64,000 bases of DNA, from contig NW_001799133.1 in assembly GCF_000165425.1 (NCBI RefSeq), forward strand, positions 310,001 to 374,000. The letters run 5' to 3'. Position numbers and translations under genes: made by a program. This DNA comes from Paramecium tetraurelia (taxonomy: Eukaryota > Ciliophora > Oligohymenophorea > Peniculida > Parameciidae). Of this stretch, positions 13,103 through 30,887 are shown piece after piece. The stretch's first letter is position 1, and every line of letters starts with the position of its first letter. The notes beneath the pieces were generated by a model that did not search any database, was not told the origin of the DNA, and saw nothing but the letters and a program-made list of their open reading frames with translations.

Positions 13103-14732
13103 ATGTCCTTGAAAGACTTTTAGATTCTGTAAGAACTAGGTAAAATATATCACGAAATTAGGCGAGGGAGCATACTCGAAAGTGTATAAAGTAAGACGAA
13201 TTGCTGACGGTTTTGAATACGCTTTAAAGAAAGTGAAACTACAATCATTATCAGACAAAGAAAAATAAAACGCTTTGAATGAAGTTAGAATATTAGCAAG
13301 TGTCAGGCATGCCAATGTAATTTAGTATAAGGAGGCATTTTTAGAAGAATCTACTCAGAGCTTATGGTATAACCTATTGTTTCTAAATAGTATTGTAATG
13401 GAGTATGCAGACGATGGAGACTTGTTCTAAAAGATTGTTGAATGCTAAAAAAAAGGAATGCTAATGGCTGAGAAAGACATTTGGAACCACTTTACATAAG
13501 TAATTCAATCATCTACTTTAAGATAGTTAAGGGATTGAAGGCATTGCACGATATGAAAATCTATCATCGAGACTTGAAATCAGCCAATGTCTTCTTGAAT
13601 ACCGATGGAACTGTCAAATTGGGAGATATGAACGTATCCAAAGTGGCCAAAAAAATATTACTATACACTTAAACTGGAACACCTTATTATGCATCCCCAG
13701 AAGTCTGGAAGGATCAACCTTACGATTCCAAATCTGACATCTGGTCCTTGGGTTGTGTCCTTTATGAAATGACTACCCTGAAACCTCCCTTTAGAGCTGA
13801 AGATATGAATGGTCTTTACAAGAAAGTCGTGAGAGGCTATTATCCAAAAATACCAACTATATATAGTTAAGATCTAAGCAATGTTATTAGAGCTTTGCTT
13901 TAGGTCCAACCTCATTTGAGGCCATCCTGTGATAAAATCCTATAATTGTCAGCAGTTGTTAATAGAATGGATGATAAGGTCTTAATCGAAGAAGAAGGAG
14001 CAAAATTCCTATTGCAAACTATTCGAGTTCCCAGAGTCATGCATTATCTCACTGACAGATTGCCAAAACCTAATTATGCCCCTATTAAAATGATGAGAAT
14101 TGACAAAAATCAGTTCATCCAAACTTTGGCCGTCCAAAAATCAAGCCAAGAAAATGTGGAAGATCCTCTAACCAATTCCAATGTTGAACATTTACCAAGG
14201 ATTGGCCGCAGACTGGATGACTCTTAAATCTAATCATATGATGCTTCATCTGTTCTAAGTAAAAAATAGAATAAAGTTGATGAATCATACATTTTACCTA
14301 AACCATCCCTGGAAATTGCATCTTAGGCTACTAAAAATACTGAAAAACTCAGTCTCATTCACTAGATTTATGCTGGCAATCCAGTTAAGGCTGTTAAGAA
14401 AAATAAAAAACCTATGAAACCCGAAATTCAAATACTATAACAAAAGTTGGTCTAAAAGAAACTAGATATCGAAGGCGAACCTAAACCTTTACTAATTAAA
14501 AAGTATATAATATCTACATATCTTAAGTGTCAAACATCAATAAGAGGAAAAATCTCCATCTCCATTTTTACCTGTACTACCTGCCATATCAAAAGAGAAA
14601 AGAGTCATGAAAGACAACAATGAGGATGAGTAATTAAAAAGGATTAAGTAGACTGAAGAACAGATTCAATTGCTAAAAGAAAAATAATTAAAGTAAAAAA
14701 GAAAATATTAACTCAGAAATTCAGAGAAATGA
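13103..14732 (+). CDS. NEK family kinase with DMN in place of DFG
   Basis: About 511 residues with four introns (22, 24, 23, 25 nt). The kinase domain has [31 protein letters not shown] and [11 protein letters not shown], and [13 protein letters not shown] follows. The Mg-binding DFG is replaced by Asp-Met-Asn (KLGDMNVSK, codons at 13625-13633). The Asp is kept. From memory, related DLN motifs occur in some ciliary NEKs of algae and ciliates, so the change does not by itself imply inactivity. C-terminal to the kinase are a conserved-looking [19 protein letters not shown] segment and a charged coiled coil. The last intron (25 nt) sits in the tail. Confidence 0.88.
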
Positions 14733-14761
14733 TTATTCTTTTATTAAAATATCAATTGTAT

Positions 14762-16338
<1,577 letters not shown>

Positions 16339-16960
16339 TATTTTTAATTCTAGTTTTATCTGTAAATAATATAATTATATTAATAATTCAAATGCTGTTT
16401 TTTTTAGTGATGTCTTATCTAAATTGAATTAAAATGATATAAATCAATCACTACTATAGGAACTAATAAGGAGATGATGTCGTAAAGATATTCTAATGAT
16501 TTATTCCATTACTTATTGTTCTTCTTTTTATGCGAAAATAAAAACTCATAATGTCTTATGATCTCCATAATTATTAAGTTAATAATAAATTATAATCTAA
16601 GGATTTGAGTATTTTTAAGAGTATCATATAAATTGAGTTCTCAAAATTAGTGTATATAAATATGTCAAGATATAACAAAATGATCAGATTTAATACATTT
16701 GTAAATAACTGCTAACTTTTGATCTCTATTTTTCAATCTTTATCTTAATAATTTAGAATAAGAGATAAAATAATTTTCCAATGACTTTTGTACTATCTTC
16801 TTTATCCGAAGACTATCTTATTCTCTACAATATGATATCAATAAAATATGAAATATTCTGCACCTTTTTGGCTTATGTTTTGCTCTTATTATTACTTCAA
16901 TTCAAGAATGTTTAATATAATTTATGAATATTAAGATTAAAGTAGAAACTAATAAAAGTA
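16339..16960. other. Intergenic region, no gene seen
   Basis: About 620 bases between two divergent genes (NDR kinase and Prp22). AT-rich with TGA in all frames on both strands at short intervals. No RNA gene, repeat or recognisable site was found. It is one of the longer gaps in the window and must carry promoters for both neighbours. Confidence 0.4.
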
Positions 16961-20359
<3,399 letters not shown>

Positions 20360-20395
20360 TATTAAATATTATATTTAATTTTAATTATTTATTTC

Positions 20396-21419
20396 ATGCT
20401 TGATTTCCCTATGTATTATTTCTGAAATAAATAGAATAAAGTGACTATCCTCAATTTTAATCTAATTCCCGAAGAGTCAGTCATTTGGTTTTATAATAGT
20501 GTATAACTGCAAAATCTTAAAAACTTTAATTATTTGATTACCAAAAGAAACCAACAAAAAAAAATTCATTAATACACTGTTTTCGTTTATTAAAGGGAGA
20601 AAAAGATGACAATACCTTAAATCCTATTCAAACTGAAAAGTAAATAAAAAGTAAGAAAATTATAAATTTAAAACCATTGAAGAATGTAATTGAAAAAATA
20701 GCTTTAATGCGATAATAATAATAACCAAGGAGAAAATCTGCATATGGAGATACATTTGGTGAAATGGCAGCAAAATAATTTTCCAATCTGCCAACACAAA
20801 TTTAATAACATCATTAAATTGATGGTTAACGATTTGCTTTGACTAGTTTTGCTGATATTTTAGAAAGAAAGAAGTAAAAAAGAACTACAAGAAAACCTAG
20901 TCTGCTAAGGAAATTAACTAAACAAGATACAATTGTTGGTAATGATTCTCATTAATTTAAGAATATGATAACATGGAAAGGCCACCTTCATGCAAGACTC
21001 CTCCTAAATACATTACTATAAAATCAAATCATAAATCTTAAATAGAGCTTGATAAAGAAAAATATTTCAAAGTTTAAGATTGTAAAATGAATTAATTTTT
21101 AGCTGGAAAATCTGAATAGTTAAAAATGTTAATGAATGGTAATAGAGCTCTCACTTTTAATCTCTAAATAACAACTCCTCAATCTTCTTCTATTGGTAAT
21201 TAAAGAAATTCTGTCTTATTTCCAACACTTCCAATCAACAAAATCAGCAGGTGTATTACTAATCATTATGAAAATAAAATTGGTTTTCAATTAAGTAGTA
21301 GATCATTGAAAAATTAAAATACACCCTATCTTAAATAAAATCAAATGCTTACTAAATTAATACGAACAGAACTCAAAAACTAATCTCATCCTTTATATAG
21401 ATTTAGTTATCATTTATGA
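20396..21419 (+). CDS. Hypothetical basic, disordered protein
   Basis: About 323 residues. The start MLDFP is followed by a 29-nt intron, and a second intron of 23 nt lies mid-gene; both remove TGA codons or restore frame and the total length is then a multiple of three. The product is Lys/Gln/Ser/Asn-rich and basic with no membrane helix or motif I know. It starts only 37 bases after the Prp22 stop, on the same strand. Function unknown. Confidence 0.6.
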
Positions 21420-21483
21420 TTATATTTGATGTTAATTATACTATTTTTATAGAGTATTTATAAAATTAAATTCACTCTATCTT

Positions 21484-23193
21484 TCATTCGATAGATGGTT
21501 TCCTGATGAATGAACTCTTTTTTGTATTAGTTTATCTTAGTATTTAATGAATAGATTAAACCATCTATTATCTCTATCTAAAACTAGATAACTCTTGATT
21601 CCTAGCACTATTTAATAATGCAGGTTAACTATTATTTTTATTATGAGCAATTAAAGCTTTGGTTTTCTCTATTGTACCCATTATCTTCTTGTCGAATGAT
21701 TCCTTAAGCTATTATTATGTTATCCTATTTATTTAGTTTTCTTTAAAGTTACGAAAGGAAATGACCTTATTTTTTTCTTATAAGGCTAATCCCTTAATCC
21801 AAGGATGTTATATAGCTTCATTAGCTCTGATTCTTAATTCAGGTTCCCAAACTAAACACTTTTGTATGAAATCAACAAAGTCTTCTTCAGTTGTCTTGAG
21901 TAATTCATTCAAGTTAATCGATTTTGGTTTTCTATATTATTTGATTGTTTTCTTAGGGTGTCCTGAGTCATCAAAGAACATCTTTTTTCTTGGGCATTTC
22001 AAAGCAAATTCAGCCTTTGGAATACCTACGACTTCCATTATCAGATTAAATTGGTCCACTTCATTTTCTCCAGGAAACAAAGGCTTCCCAGTATGAAGTT
22101 CAGCAATCACGCATGCCAGACTCCACATGTCTATTTCATAACCATATTTTAAACCAAAAAATACTTCAGGAGCTCGATAATATCTAATATATTTTAAATT
22201 GTATACCTACTTTAAATATAAGTATAAAATTAATTACCTTCAAAACATCCTGTTCCAAAATCCACTATTTTTACTACTTTTTATTGCATATCACTAATCA
22301 TAATATTCTCTGGTTTTAGATCACAATGAACGATGTTACATTACCTTAAAAAAGTCAGGCCTTTCACTATTTGATAGGCTATCTTCTTTAATGTTTCATA
22401 ATCAAATCCTCTGAATAATTGATATTTCAGCAATTCAAATAAAGTGTATTCCAACTTCTCGAAGACCAAGCATTAATGTCCTCTAAATGTAAAATGATCC
22501 TACAATTTAACTATAGATTAGAGGCCCATAGGATCTTTAGCTTAAATTGTAAGGAGAATATTCGTTTCAACCTATGCTTACTTTTTTAAATTGTCTTAAT
22601 TTCTTATTATTTTTAAAGCAACCGTATGTTTGGTTTTATGATCCAATACTTCGAATACCTGTCCAAAACTTCCAGATCCTATTTGTTTTATGATTTCATA
22701 TTGGTATCGAATATGATCCTTAGGATGAGCTAGATAGTCACCATTTGGTCCTTCTGGAGATACCTTCTATGGCTTATAATAATAGACCTAAAATTTCAAG
22801 ATCAATTACTTGTTTTATCCCTGCCAATTCACCAGTTTCACTTTTGCTTAAATTATAAAGCTTAACAAATTAATCAACAAGAAGAGGGAATTTGCTGAAA
22901 GCACTTTCGAAATCTGTAGACTTCTTCTATTAAGGAGACAATAAATTTTAGCTTGAAAGAGAGTTTTACACTAGTATCAAAGGTTATTGAGTTTTGATAT
23001 TTTTGGCAATCCCATTTGGACTATTAGGTTGAGTGCTTATTTTTTTAGTTGAAGAGGGTAAAGAATTCTAAAATTCAGCTTTGAATGATGCGAAATCTAA
23101 ATGAATTGAGAGTTTCTTAGGATTCGAAAATTTCATTAATTCAACACTTCTGTTAAAATTATTATGGGATTTAATTTTATATTGAATGTACAT
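21484..23193 (-). CDS. DYRK-family dual-specificity kinase
   Basis: About 554 residues with two introns (22 and 23 nt). A disordered N terminus ends in YYYKPQKVSPEGPNGDYLAH, close to the DYRK-homology (DH) box. The kinase domain (about 165-460) has QIGSGSFGQVFEV, ALKIIRN, the family-specific HCDLKPENIMI with Cys for Arg, KIVDFGTGCFEG, and FYTYIQSRYYRAPEV with the autophosphorylated Tyr of the YxY loop. These features are diagnostic of DYRK. The C-terminal tail is Lys/Gln-rich. DYRKs phosphorylate Ser/Thr substrates in growth, cytoskeleton and stress responses. An ATG-less open frame continues about 60 codons upstream of 23193, so the N terminus may be longer. Confidence 0.92.
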
Positions 23194-23746
23194 TTAATCC
23201 TCAATAATTGCAAGCAAATATAAATTATCGATATTGGACAAATTTTCTTTAAATTTTCATCAAAATTCTTTATGAATTCTTATAATCCAACAAGCACAGT
23301 ATCAAATGAATCATTTATTTTTAACATGTTTTAGTTGCTACCAATTTTATGTAAAGATTTAGAATAAAGAAATATGTTCTTTGAAAAAATACCAAATACA
23401 ACTAAACTTACACTTGATCAATCTTAGTAATTGAGCTTCTAGAAATATTTTAATAAAAATTTGTTAAAAAGAAACAATTTTTAAAGAACTTACTCATATT
23501 CAAACACAAACATTATAATTATATATTTATATATACACAAATTGTATTAATTATAGTTATTGATAACTAAATCTTAACTTTTAAATCAAATAAATAGAAT
23601 TAATCCTTCTAACAGATTAGATTAGAATAAAATATTTGTTGATAAGATTAATAACAAGTGTAAAAATTAATATTATTAGCAGTTTATTAAAAGAAAATGT
23701 ATTGAATAATCAATTTACTATTATCATAATAATCAATAGGATTATT
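23194..23746. other. Intergenic region with possible 5' extension of the DYRK gene
   Basis: On the minus strand up to about 23330 there is a coding-like frame (MLKINDSFDTVLVGL...), but it does not join the kinase frame through any GT-AG intron I could find. The rest is AT-rich and empty. Between 23500 and 23746 nothing is seen apart from short A/T runs. Confidence 0.3.
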
Positions 23747-24589
23747 TCAAGAAGCTTCTTTTTTGTATAATTTCAATTTTTATTATTCTTTAAACTCTTT
23801 GATTTTCTTATCAAAAATACTTAATTATCTCATCTGTCTTTCCTTTTCTTCTTAATCTTCCTATTTTTATTGATACTAAAAATTAAAGTTATAAGTTTAA
23901 TCTTCTGAGAATTCTGTTATTTTATGACTTAAGTCTTTTTCAAAATTGACTTGGATACCTTTGTTTTCAGTCAATAATTTATGAGAATTTCTTTATTTTT
24001 GTTAAGTGGTATTTTTGATTTGCACAGCTTATTTCTATATGCTATCAATAGATCTATTATTGACAGAATAAATGTTTTAAGATATACTCTTAAAGCAACG
24101 TTAATCAACTTGTTAATTTTAGTAACTTCTGGTTGAAATTTATGCAGGTATATTCAATGTAGACTATTCTTTTTTATGAATTCTAATGGGAGGCAGTGAT
24201 GATGGTTTTTTATCACTATGAATACCTTATATCAATGATTTATTCTGAGCTAATAAATGCTAGTAAGACTCAAATATTCCCTATTTTTTCTTAAAACCCT
24301 TGGTCTTATATTCATTCAGATATCTTGGAATGTAGATGTCCTTTTGTTTAATAATATATTCTGGTCTTTCGACTGAATCTGTGGTTTGAACTAGAGGATT
24401 ATAGATTTGAACAGGAGGTAATTTTTTAGTAATGTAATATGTAGGTTTATCATTTTAGATTAAGGCATCTTGATGTAAGGGACTATTAAATTATCGATTG
24501 TTTGGAAGATGACTTGAGCTCTCATATCTCATTATGTCCTTTCCTCTCTTCGTAGGTTAATGATCTCTATTCTCAAGAAATTTAAGCAT
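23747..24589 (-). CDS. Hypothetical protein with C-terminal coiled coil
   Basis: A single open frame of 280 residues without introns, from ATG 24589 to TGA 23747-23749. The N-terminal half contains short Pro/Tyr-rich segments (PTYYITKKLPPVQIYNPL, IPRYLNEYKTKGFKKK), the middle is Ser/Asn/Gln-rich and the last 60 residues are a Gln/Glu/Lys coiled coil. No family recognised. The Pro-Arg-Tyr and Lys-rich features might suit a cytoskeletal protein, but this is only a guess. Confidence 0.65.
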
Positions 24590-25043
24590 TTTATTATTTT
24601 ATAATATGAAAATTTCCATAGAAATTGAAAGGAGTTTTTATAATTGGAAGGCAAAGTGAAGAGAGAGTATTTTACTATAATCTACATAGTGTCTACCTTA
24701 TGCAAAGTAAATTATAATATTTATTTGTTGTAGGAGTTACGAGTGAGATCTTGTAGTATTGAAATGGTAATACAAAGGGCATATAAGAAAAAATATGAAT
24801 GAAAAGTTATTAATAATATACATTCAACATTTTTTAGAATCTATATGATTACATTTTTAATGTATATAAAACTTTTGATAGAAGATGTACATTATCAATA
24901 ATAGTACATTCTACTAATTTCGCAATATTCTATTCATATATTAAGAATATTTAATAAAAACCTAATTAAATATCAGTCATAGGGTTAAGAGAGGAACTGC
25001 TCTAGTAGCAGAATTAAATGAATGAAAATTATAATATATTTAA
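24590..25043. other. Divergent intergenic region
   Basis: About 450 bases between a minus-strand hypothetical gene and the S49 peptidase-like gene. No coding frame longer than about 40 codons, no hairpin strong enough to call. Nothing specific seen. Confidence 0.35.
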
Positions 25044-25840
25044 ATGTATAAATTCTTAAAATTAATTGGAAGAGACACAGAAAAATATAAAAAGGTCTCA
25101 TTCTTTTGTCTGTAGGGTTAAATAACCAGCTCTATGTAAAAATTCAAGAAATTCTTAGGACTTATAAGGTTTATAAAGCATTAAAAAAATTCCATCCAGA
25201 AAACTCTAAGGCAATTGCTTTGATAATCAATTCAACTGGAGGTAGTCTAGCACATGCTCATATCATACAAAGAAAATTTGATTAAGTTAGAAAAAAGCAC
25301 AATATTCCATTGTATACGTTTGCAGAAGACTATGCATTATCAGGAGCATTTTATTTATTGTGTATGGGAGATAAAATATTTTGTAATAAGACTTCAATTG
25401 TTGGGGCTGTGGGAACATAAATTTAAACCTTAAACATTCTAAACTTATTCGAACATTACAATTTGGAGGTTCGAACTTTTAATTCTGGTTCTAATGAAAC
25501 ATTTTTATAATAATTAGACCCTTTAAGTAATAATACTTCCACGAATATATTGGAAAATATTAGTGAATAATAAAACCAACAACTCTAATTATAAATCAGT
25601 CAGATGATTGGAAATAGGTAAAATAAAGAATAAGTTTTAACTGGATCTATTTTCAATGGACAACAGCTATTTGAGGATTACAAGTAAATAGATTAAGTAT
25701 GAAATAATAGATTCATTGATGGGATTGGACAGTATTTGAATGTACTTTCGAATGAGTATCCATAAAATAAGATAGAGAATGCCACTTAGAAAACTTAAAG
25801 GGAAAAAATGATAGAATTCTTTGAAAGTAAGTTAAATTGA
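25044..25840 (+). CDS. S49 (SppA/SohB-like) peptidase-family protein, possibly inactive
   Basis: About 248 residues with two introns (23 and 27 nt). After MYKFLKLIGRDTEKYKKVSFFCLQ-like start the ClpP/crotonase-type fold appears: AIALIINSTGGSLAHAHII, PLYTFAEDYALSGAFYLL with the nucleophile serine position, and SIVGAVGTQIQTLNIL. This order matches the S49 signal-peptide-peptidase family. The lysine expected about 52 residues after the serine (in an SGxYK context) is replaced: the sequence there is NSGSNETF. So catalysis may be lost or a different base used. There is no signal peptide or membrane helix. Stand-alone short S49 proteins in eukaryotes are usually organellar; location here is unknown. 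Confidence 0.75.
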
Positions 25841-25903
25841 AAATTGAATGATATTATTTAAGAGTGAGTTTTAGATTATAATAACTTAATCAATTATTTT
25901 ATA

Positions 25904-26853
25904 ATGTAATATCAATTTCCTCTGGAAGTAGCAGTTAACAATGATTTTAGAAAAACACAAAGTGCAAATAAATGCAGAGGTGGAGAACCACCAAACAAAA
26001 TGTACTAGAACTTCACTCATAAAAATTAAAGCCAACCCAAAGTTGTGAATCTCTTTAGAAGTTTTATTTGATACTTTAACATTTTATAGATCATCCTGAT
26101 CGATCTAACCATTATTTGAAAACTTCGATTGATGTTCATGAAATACACAAATCCAAAAAATCTGTCACTTCTCATCAAAGAATCAAAACTGAGATTGATA
26201 AACCTAATGAGTCTAATAATTACCCTAACGAGATTTTAATGTTTTTAAGTATAAATTGAGATTGATAAGGTAGATAAAGGTGAGATTCAGAACAGTAAGT
26301 TGAATGCGTTAAATAATCGTATTGCAACTAATAAAGGGAATCGATTAAAAGCAGTTAAAGTTAATTAAGGAAGGTTTCTTCTCTCTAATATATATAGTAT
26401 ATAGAGAAATCTATGATTGCGATCATTCCAAACAATCTAGTTAACCTGATCTACAAATTTAAATTCTCAGAAAGTCAAGCAACTATTTAAGTAACAATTA
26501 CTAGTAGTTTAAGGGAATGTTAATAAGGGCTTGTCGACTCCAAATAAGATGGATGAGAACCCTTAAATCAACTATTACTAATTGAGAAATCGAAGAAGTA
26601 ATTATACAAGATCTGACGATGTGACTCCATTAAGAAGATCCGTATTTTAATAGATCCAAGATTATAGTGATACAAAATTGGAGTATCGAAACAATAGTTT
26701 AATTATAGTTAAATAAATATGACAAAGGAGGAAGATATAATGCAGTTTTCATTTGGATTACAGTATAATAAATTGAGAGTTTTAAAACGATTTCCAAAAG
26801 ACATATTTTATGGGGATGTTCGAAAGGCTAAGAAAAACTTACAAATGTTATGA
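25904..26853 (+). CDS. Hypothetical disordered protein
   Basis: Starts MQYQFPLEVAVNNDFRKTQ. Introns of 29 nt near 26052, 22 nt near 26200 and 26 nt near 26684 give a good frame; one junction around 26380-26480 could not be resolved, so the internal structure is approximate. The product is Asn/Lys/Ser/Arg-rich, about 280 residues, ending FGLQYNKLRVLKRFPKDIFY and GDVRKAKKNLQML. No domain recognised. Confidence 0.5.
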
Positions 26854-27374
26854 TAATTTATACCACATATTTATATAAGATATGAATTACAAAATTACAA
26901 TAAAACAATATTTTTAGTTCAAATCTTATTAAAAGTGTCGTAGTATTAACCAATAGTTATTCATATTATATAATTAATTGATTCTATGTTTAAATGCGTG
27001 GTAGATAAATTCTTGCTTATTAATATAGAATATAATAATAATAATAGATACAAGGACATTTACTTAAATAATAACAGATAAATCATATAAATATCATGTT
27101 TATAAGTAATTTGTGTTAGATTTGCTGATTTATTACATATGATTTTATGTCTAATTGATTGGAACTATATGTATGAATAAGATTTTTGAATAGATTTATT
27201 TAATTTTATAGGTTTTAATGATATTAAGCCAGAAAAAAATCTGAATTCTTAGGAAAATGAAGTGTTATTTTAATAAATTGGTATATTATACAATGTTGAT
27301 TTATAATATGCATTATATTATATATAAAAATAGCACCTGAAATATTACTTTTGTGACATCATTAAATTTAATTC
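26854..27374. other. Intergenic region, no gene seen
   Basis: About 520 bases before the amylase gene. Very AT-rich with short A/T repeats. Stops occur in all frames. It should carry the amylase promoter, but no motif stands out. Confidence 0.35.
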
Positions 27375-28909
27375 ATGAGATTGTTATTATCTTTGTTTGT
27401 TCTAGTTGTAGTCATCCATTGTAAAACTAAAGAAGAATGGAAGAGTAGATCAGTTTATCAATTGCTCACTGATAGATTTGCTACAAGCCAGGGCAAGTCT
27501 ACTTCTTGCAATTTGGGGAATTATTGTGGTGGTGACTACAAAGGAATGATTCAACAACTAGATTATATTTAAAGTAAATATAATAACATTTTGAGATTTG
27601 GGATTCGATGCTATTTGGATTACACCTGTAGTGGATAATTATGATGGTGGATATCATGGATATTGGGCCAGGGATATGTATGGTGTCAATCGCAATTTTG
27701 GTTCTGCTGATGATTTAAAGGCCCTTGTCAATGCCTGCCATTAAAGAGATATATGGGTTATGGTTGATGTTGTGGCAAATCATGTAAATTATTTGATCAA
27801 AATTAGATGGGAAATACAAATCTAAATTTCAATTAAAACAACCCCTTCAATCAATCATCTCATTATCATGATTGGTGTGATATCACAGACAACGATTTTA
27901 ACTCACACAACCTTTACAATATTGAAAGATGTAGACTTGCAGGTCTGGCTGATCTTAATTAAGATAATCAATTTGTTACAGAATAATTATTATAATGGAT
28001 CAAATGGCTAGTCTAAGAATTTAAATTTGATGGAATCAGAATTGACACTCTCATGATGGTCAAAATCGATTTCTGGTATAAGTTCTCTGAAGCTGCTGGA
28101 GTCTATACAGTTGGAGAAGTGTTTGATGGTGACATGAACTTCTTAAAACAATTCGTTGGTCCAGTCGATGCTCTATTGAATTATCCTCTTTTCTACACAG
28201 CCAGAGATGTGTTCCTTCATTGGAGAGATATGAACACATTTGAAAATTACTACAACAGCTTAACTAACTCTTGGGGTAAGTAGAATATTCAATACGCTGG
28301 TAATTTCAATGACAATCACGACAATGCAAGATTCTTAAACGACTAAGTCTCAGGATACATTCCAGATGAAGTATTCTTAAGTGACAAACCTCATTTGACC
28401 TTTTCTGCTATCAAAAAGCTCTAATTCAAGGCCATCACTGCATTTTGTTTGACTTCTGTTGGAATCCCAATGATTTACTATGGTAGTGAATAACTCTATG
28501 CTGGTGGTAATGATCCATAAAACAGAGAAGTTTTGTGGGGTAATTTGGATTAGTAAGAATTTAATTTATCAATAGATCCTCCGAAATGTACAAATTCATC
28601 CAAGCAATCAATAATGCACGTAAGACTACAAATGCAGGAAGTCAAGATCAAATTCAAAGATATTCAGATTCTGAAATCTATGCCTTCACCAGAGGTACTT
28701 TGTTTGCTGCATTCTCAAGTAAATACGACAGATAAGTTGTCAAGACCATCACCTATCATCCATATGCTGAGGGTATGATAATATAGTAATAATTAGGAAC
28801 AACTCTTTGCAATATCTTCTATCCAACAACCGATTGTATCAAAGTCGCCAGTGGAAAATTCACATTATATTTAAATTATGGAGAAGTCAAGATATTCATT
28901 CCAAAATGA
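27375..28909 (+). CDS. Secreted alpha-amylase (GH13)
   Basis: About 488 residues, three introns (22, 23, 23 nt). A signal peptide is obvious ([16 protein letters not shown]). GH13 regions are in order: [51 protein letters not shown] with the catalytic Asp nucleophile, [11 protein letters not shown] with the acid/base Glu, and [13 protein letters not shown] with the transition-state Asp. All three catalytic acids are present, and a C-terminal beta domain follows. The length is normal for fungal-type alpha-amylases. It would hydrolyse starch or glycogen in food vacuoles or outside the cell. Together with the aspartic protease at the right edge it is one of two likely digestive enzymes in the window. 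Confidence 0.95.
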
Positions 28910-29001
28910 TTTTCATTAATTTTTTAGTTCATTTATTACAATATTAATAAACTAGAGTTTTAGTGTAATAAATTATAAATAAATTTATTGTTAAAAAATA
29001 G

Positions 29002-29744
29002 ATGGACAACCCAATCAAATTAAGTTAATTGAAGTCTTCTTCCAAGTAGAAGGAAATGGTGGACAAGCTCTTCAAGATTCCCATTGAATAAATATAGAAA
29101 TTCAATTAGAAGTCGTAATCTAAATCTGACATAATAAATGAATTGCGCCAAGAGAATTATGATTTAAAAAACACTGTTAATGAATTGAGACAGAGAATTC
29201 AGGAATTAGAATAACAATTATAGAATCAATAGAATCCTCAAATAGAGGAGGAGCATTAAGAATAAGTTTCAGTTGAAAAATCACAAAATGAATTTTAGGA
29301 AGAAATGACAGAAGAGGAGAAATCAATGCAATTAGCATTTATGTTACAATAGCAAGAGGAGATGGAATTCCAAAACCGTTTGTCTTAGTATTCTATTATA
29401 TTTATTCACCCCTCTAGAATGTAAAACAATGTAGATCTTGATGAAATGAGCTATGAACAATTGCAAGAATTGTAAGAGAAGATGGGATTTGTCAGTAGAG
29501 GGTTGCTCCTAAATCAAATTCAATTGCTACTGAAATAATGCAAAATCAAACAGCAAATCAATGATTGGTAAGAAGTGTTTTAGATTTTAGTTGCACAATC
29601 TGTCTAGAAGATAGTGGAAATCCAGTTGAAATCGAATTGGAGTGCAGCCATGTATTCCATCAAGAATGCATTTCGGAATGGCTCTCCAGGGAAAAACATT
29701 GCCCAGTGTGTAAGAGAGACATAAATCTTAATAAATACAAATGA
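29002..29744 (+). CDS. RING-H2 finger protein, probable E3 ubiquitin ligase
   Basis: About 229 residues with introns of 30 and 23 nt. A Gln/Glu coiled coil fills residues 40-130. The C terminus is a RING-H2: CTICLEDSGNPVEIELEC, then SHVFHQECISEWLS and KHCPVCKRD. All eight zinc ligands are present (C3H2C3), and the Trp and Ile positions used to bind E2 enzymes are kept. No membrane segment. It is likely a cytosolic E3 ligase; its substrate is unknown. Confidence 0.85.
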
Positions 29745-30039
29745 AATATGTTTTTACTTATATACTGCTAAATATTTTGTTATCTTGATAAGATTTGCAA
29801 ATAGAATTATTAATTTAATGAAATAAAGAAATTAGTTTTTCTCGAAGTGAACTGAATTTCAGTTTATTCACATTAAGTATTTAATTAATTTTTAAAGTTT
29901 AGTTATTGTGGATTTTGTATTAAGATCTTCTCTTTTTGATTGTTTAATAGGAATCAGAGGATGTTGGAAATGGAAAGGAGCAATTGTTTGGTATATGAAT
30001 AAATAATATATAATAATATATTATTCACAAAAACGAATA

Positions 30040-30848
30040 ATGCAAGATCGAGATGACTTCTAAGGGTCCGAATCCGAAATCGGAAGAAGATAGGAGGAGA
30101 TATTGTTCAAGTGCATACGAATATTCATAGCATTGTCGATCTATTTAATTTTGTAAATCATAGCAATTCGGATTGAATATTAGATCAAATGGATTATTAT
30201 TGGACTCCTATTTTTCGTATGCGATTCCGTCATTTGGATCTTAAGCAGCAAATGGCTATGTATTTAATATTTATTTTACTAGATTAATAGTAATACCCAA
30301 GAATCGCCAAAGTATTTTTAGCAATAGCTCAAAATTCTACTCTAGGATTATTGCCTATTTTCATAATCCTACTCTGTTTGTAACTCGATGGATTCATAAA
30401 CTAGAATCCTATATTAATATTTTTGCCACTCTTTGTTTGGAAGATTTTATTATTGTCCTTCCTCATTTTCATCATACCTGGATTATGCGATGATAATTAC
30501 GGCTCCAAAAAATGGGTAGCAGTCATCATTATTTATTATGTTTCCATCATTTACACTGAGATTACAGCATTAATTTAGTTACAATAACATTTTAATTGGT
30601 TTTGGGTTACTTCATTATTGCTATTTGCCATATCCTACAATATCGTAACCCTCATCACAGATTGTGCCACTTCTATAATATGGCCATGCGTTATTTTAGT
30701 ATGTTTCATTTATTGTTTAACACAATTAACAATTATTTTAAATGATATCACCAATGACTAATAACCATCAAAATCTATCTAATATTAAGCAGTTATGCCA
30801 ATCCTAATAATTAGTCTAATTAATTTAATCAAATAAATAATTGTGTGA
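30040..30848 (+). CDS. Polytopic membrane protein of unknown function
   Basis: About 261 residues with one 23-nt intron. The N-terminal 30 residues are acidic and soluble. Then come about seven hydrophobic segments (for example IFIALSIYLILQIIAI, LLPIFIILLCLQL, VIIIYYVSIIYTEITAL, WPCVILVCFIYCLTQL). No signal peptide, no recognised family; a resemblance to TMEM185-type proteins is possible but unproven. It converges with the next gene, 39 bases between the two stop codons. Confidence 0.65.
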
Positions 30849-30887
30849 ACTAATAATATTAATATATATTTTATATAAGTTAGAATA

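Noticed and set aside
21761-22096. Plus-strand 111-codon frame
   Set aside because: Antisense to the catalytic domain of the DYRK gene.
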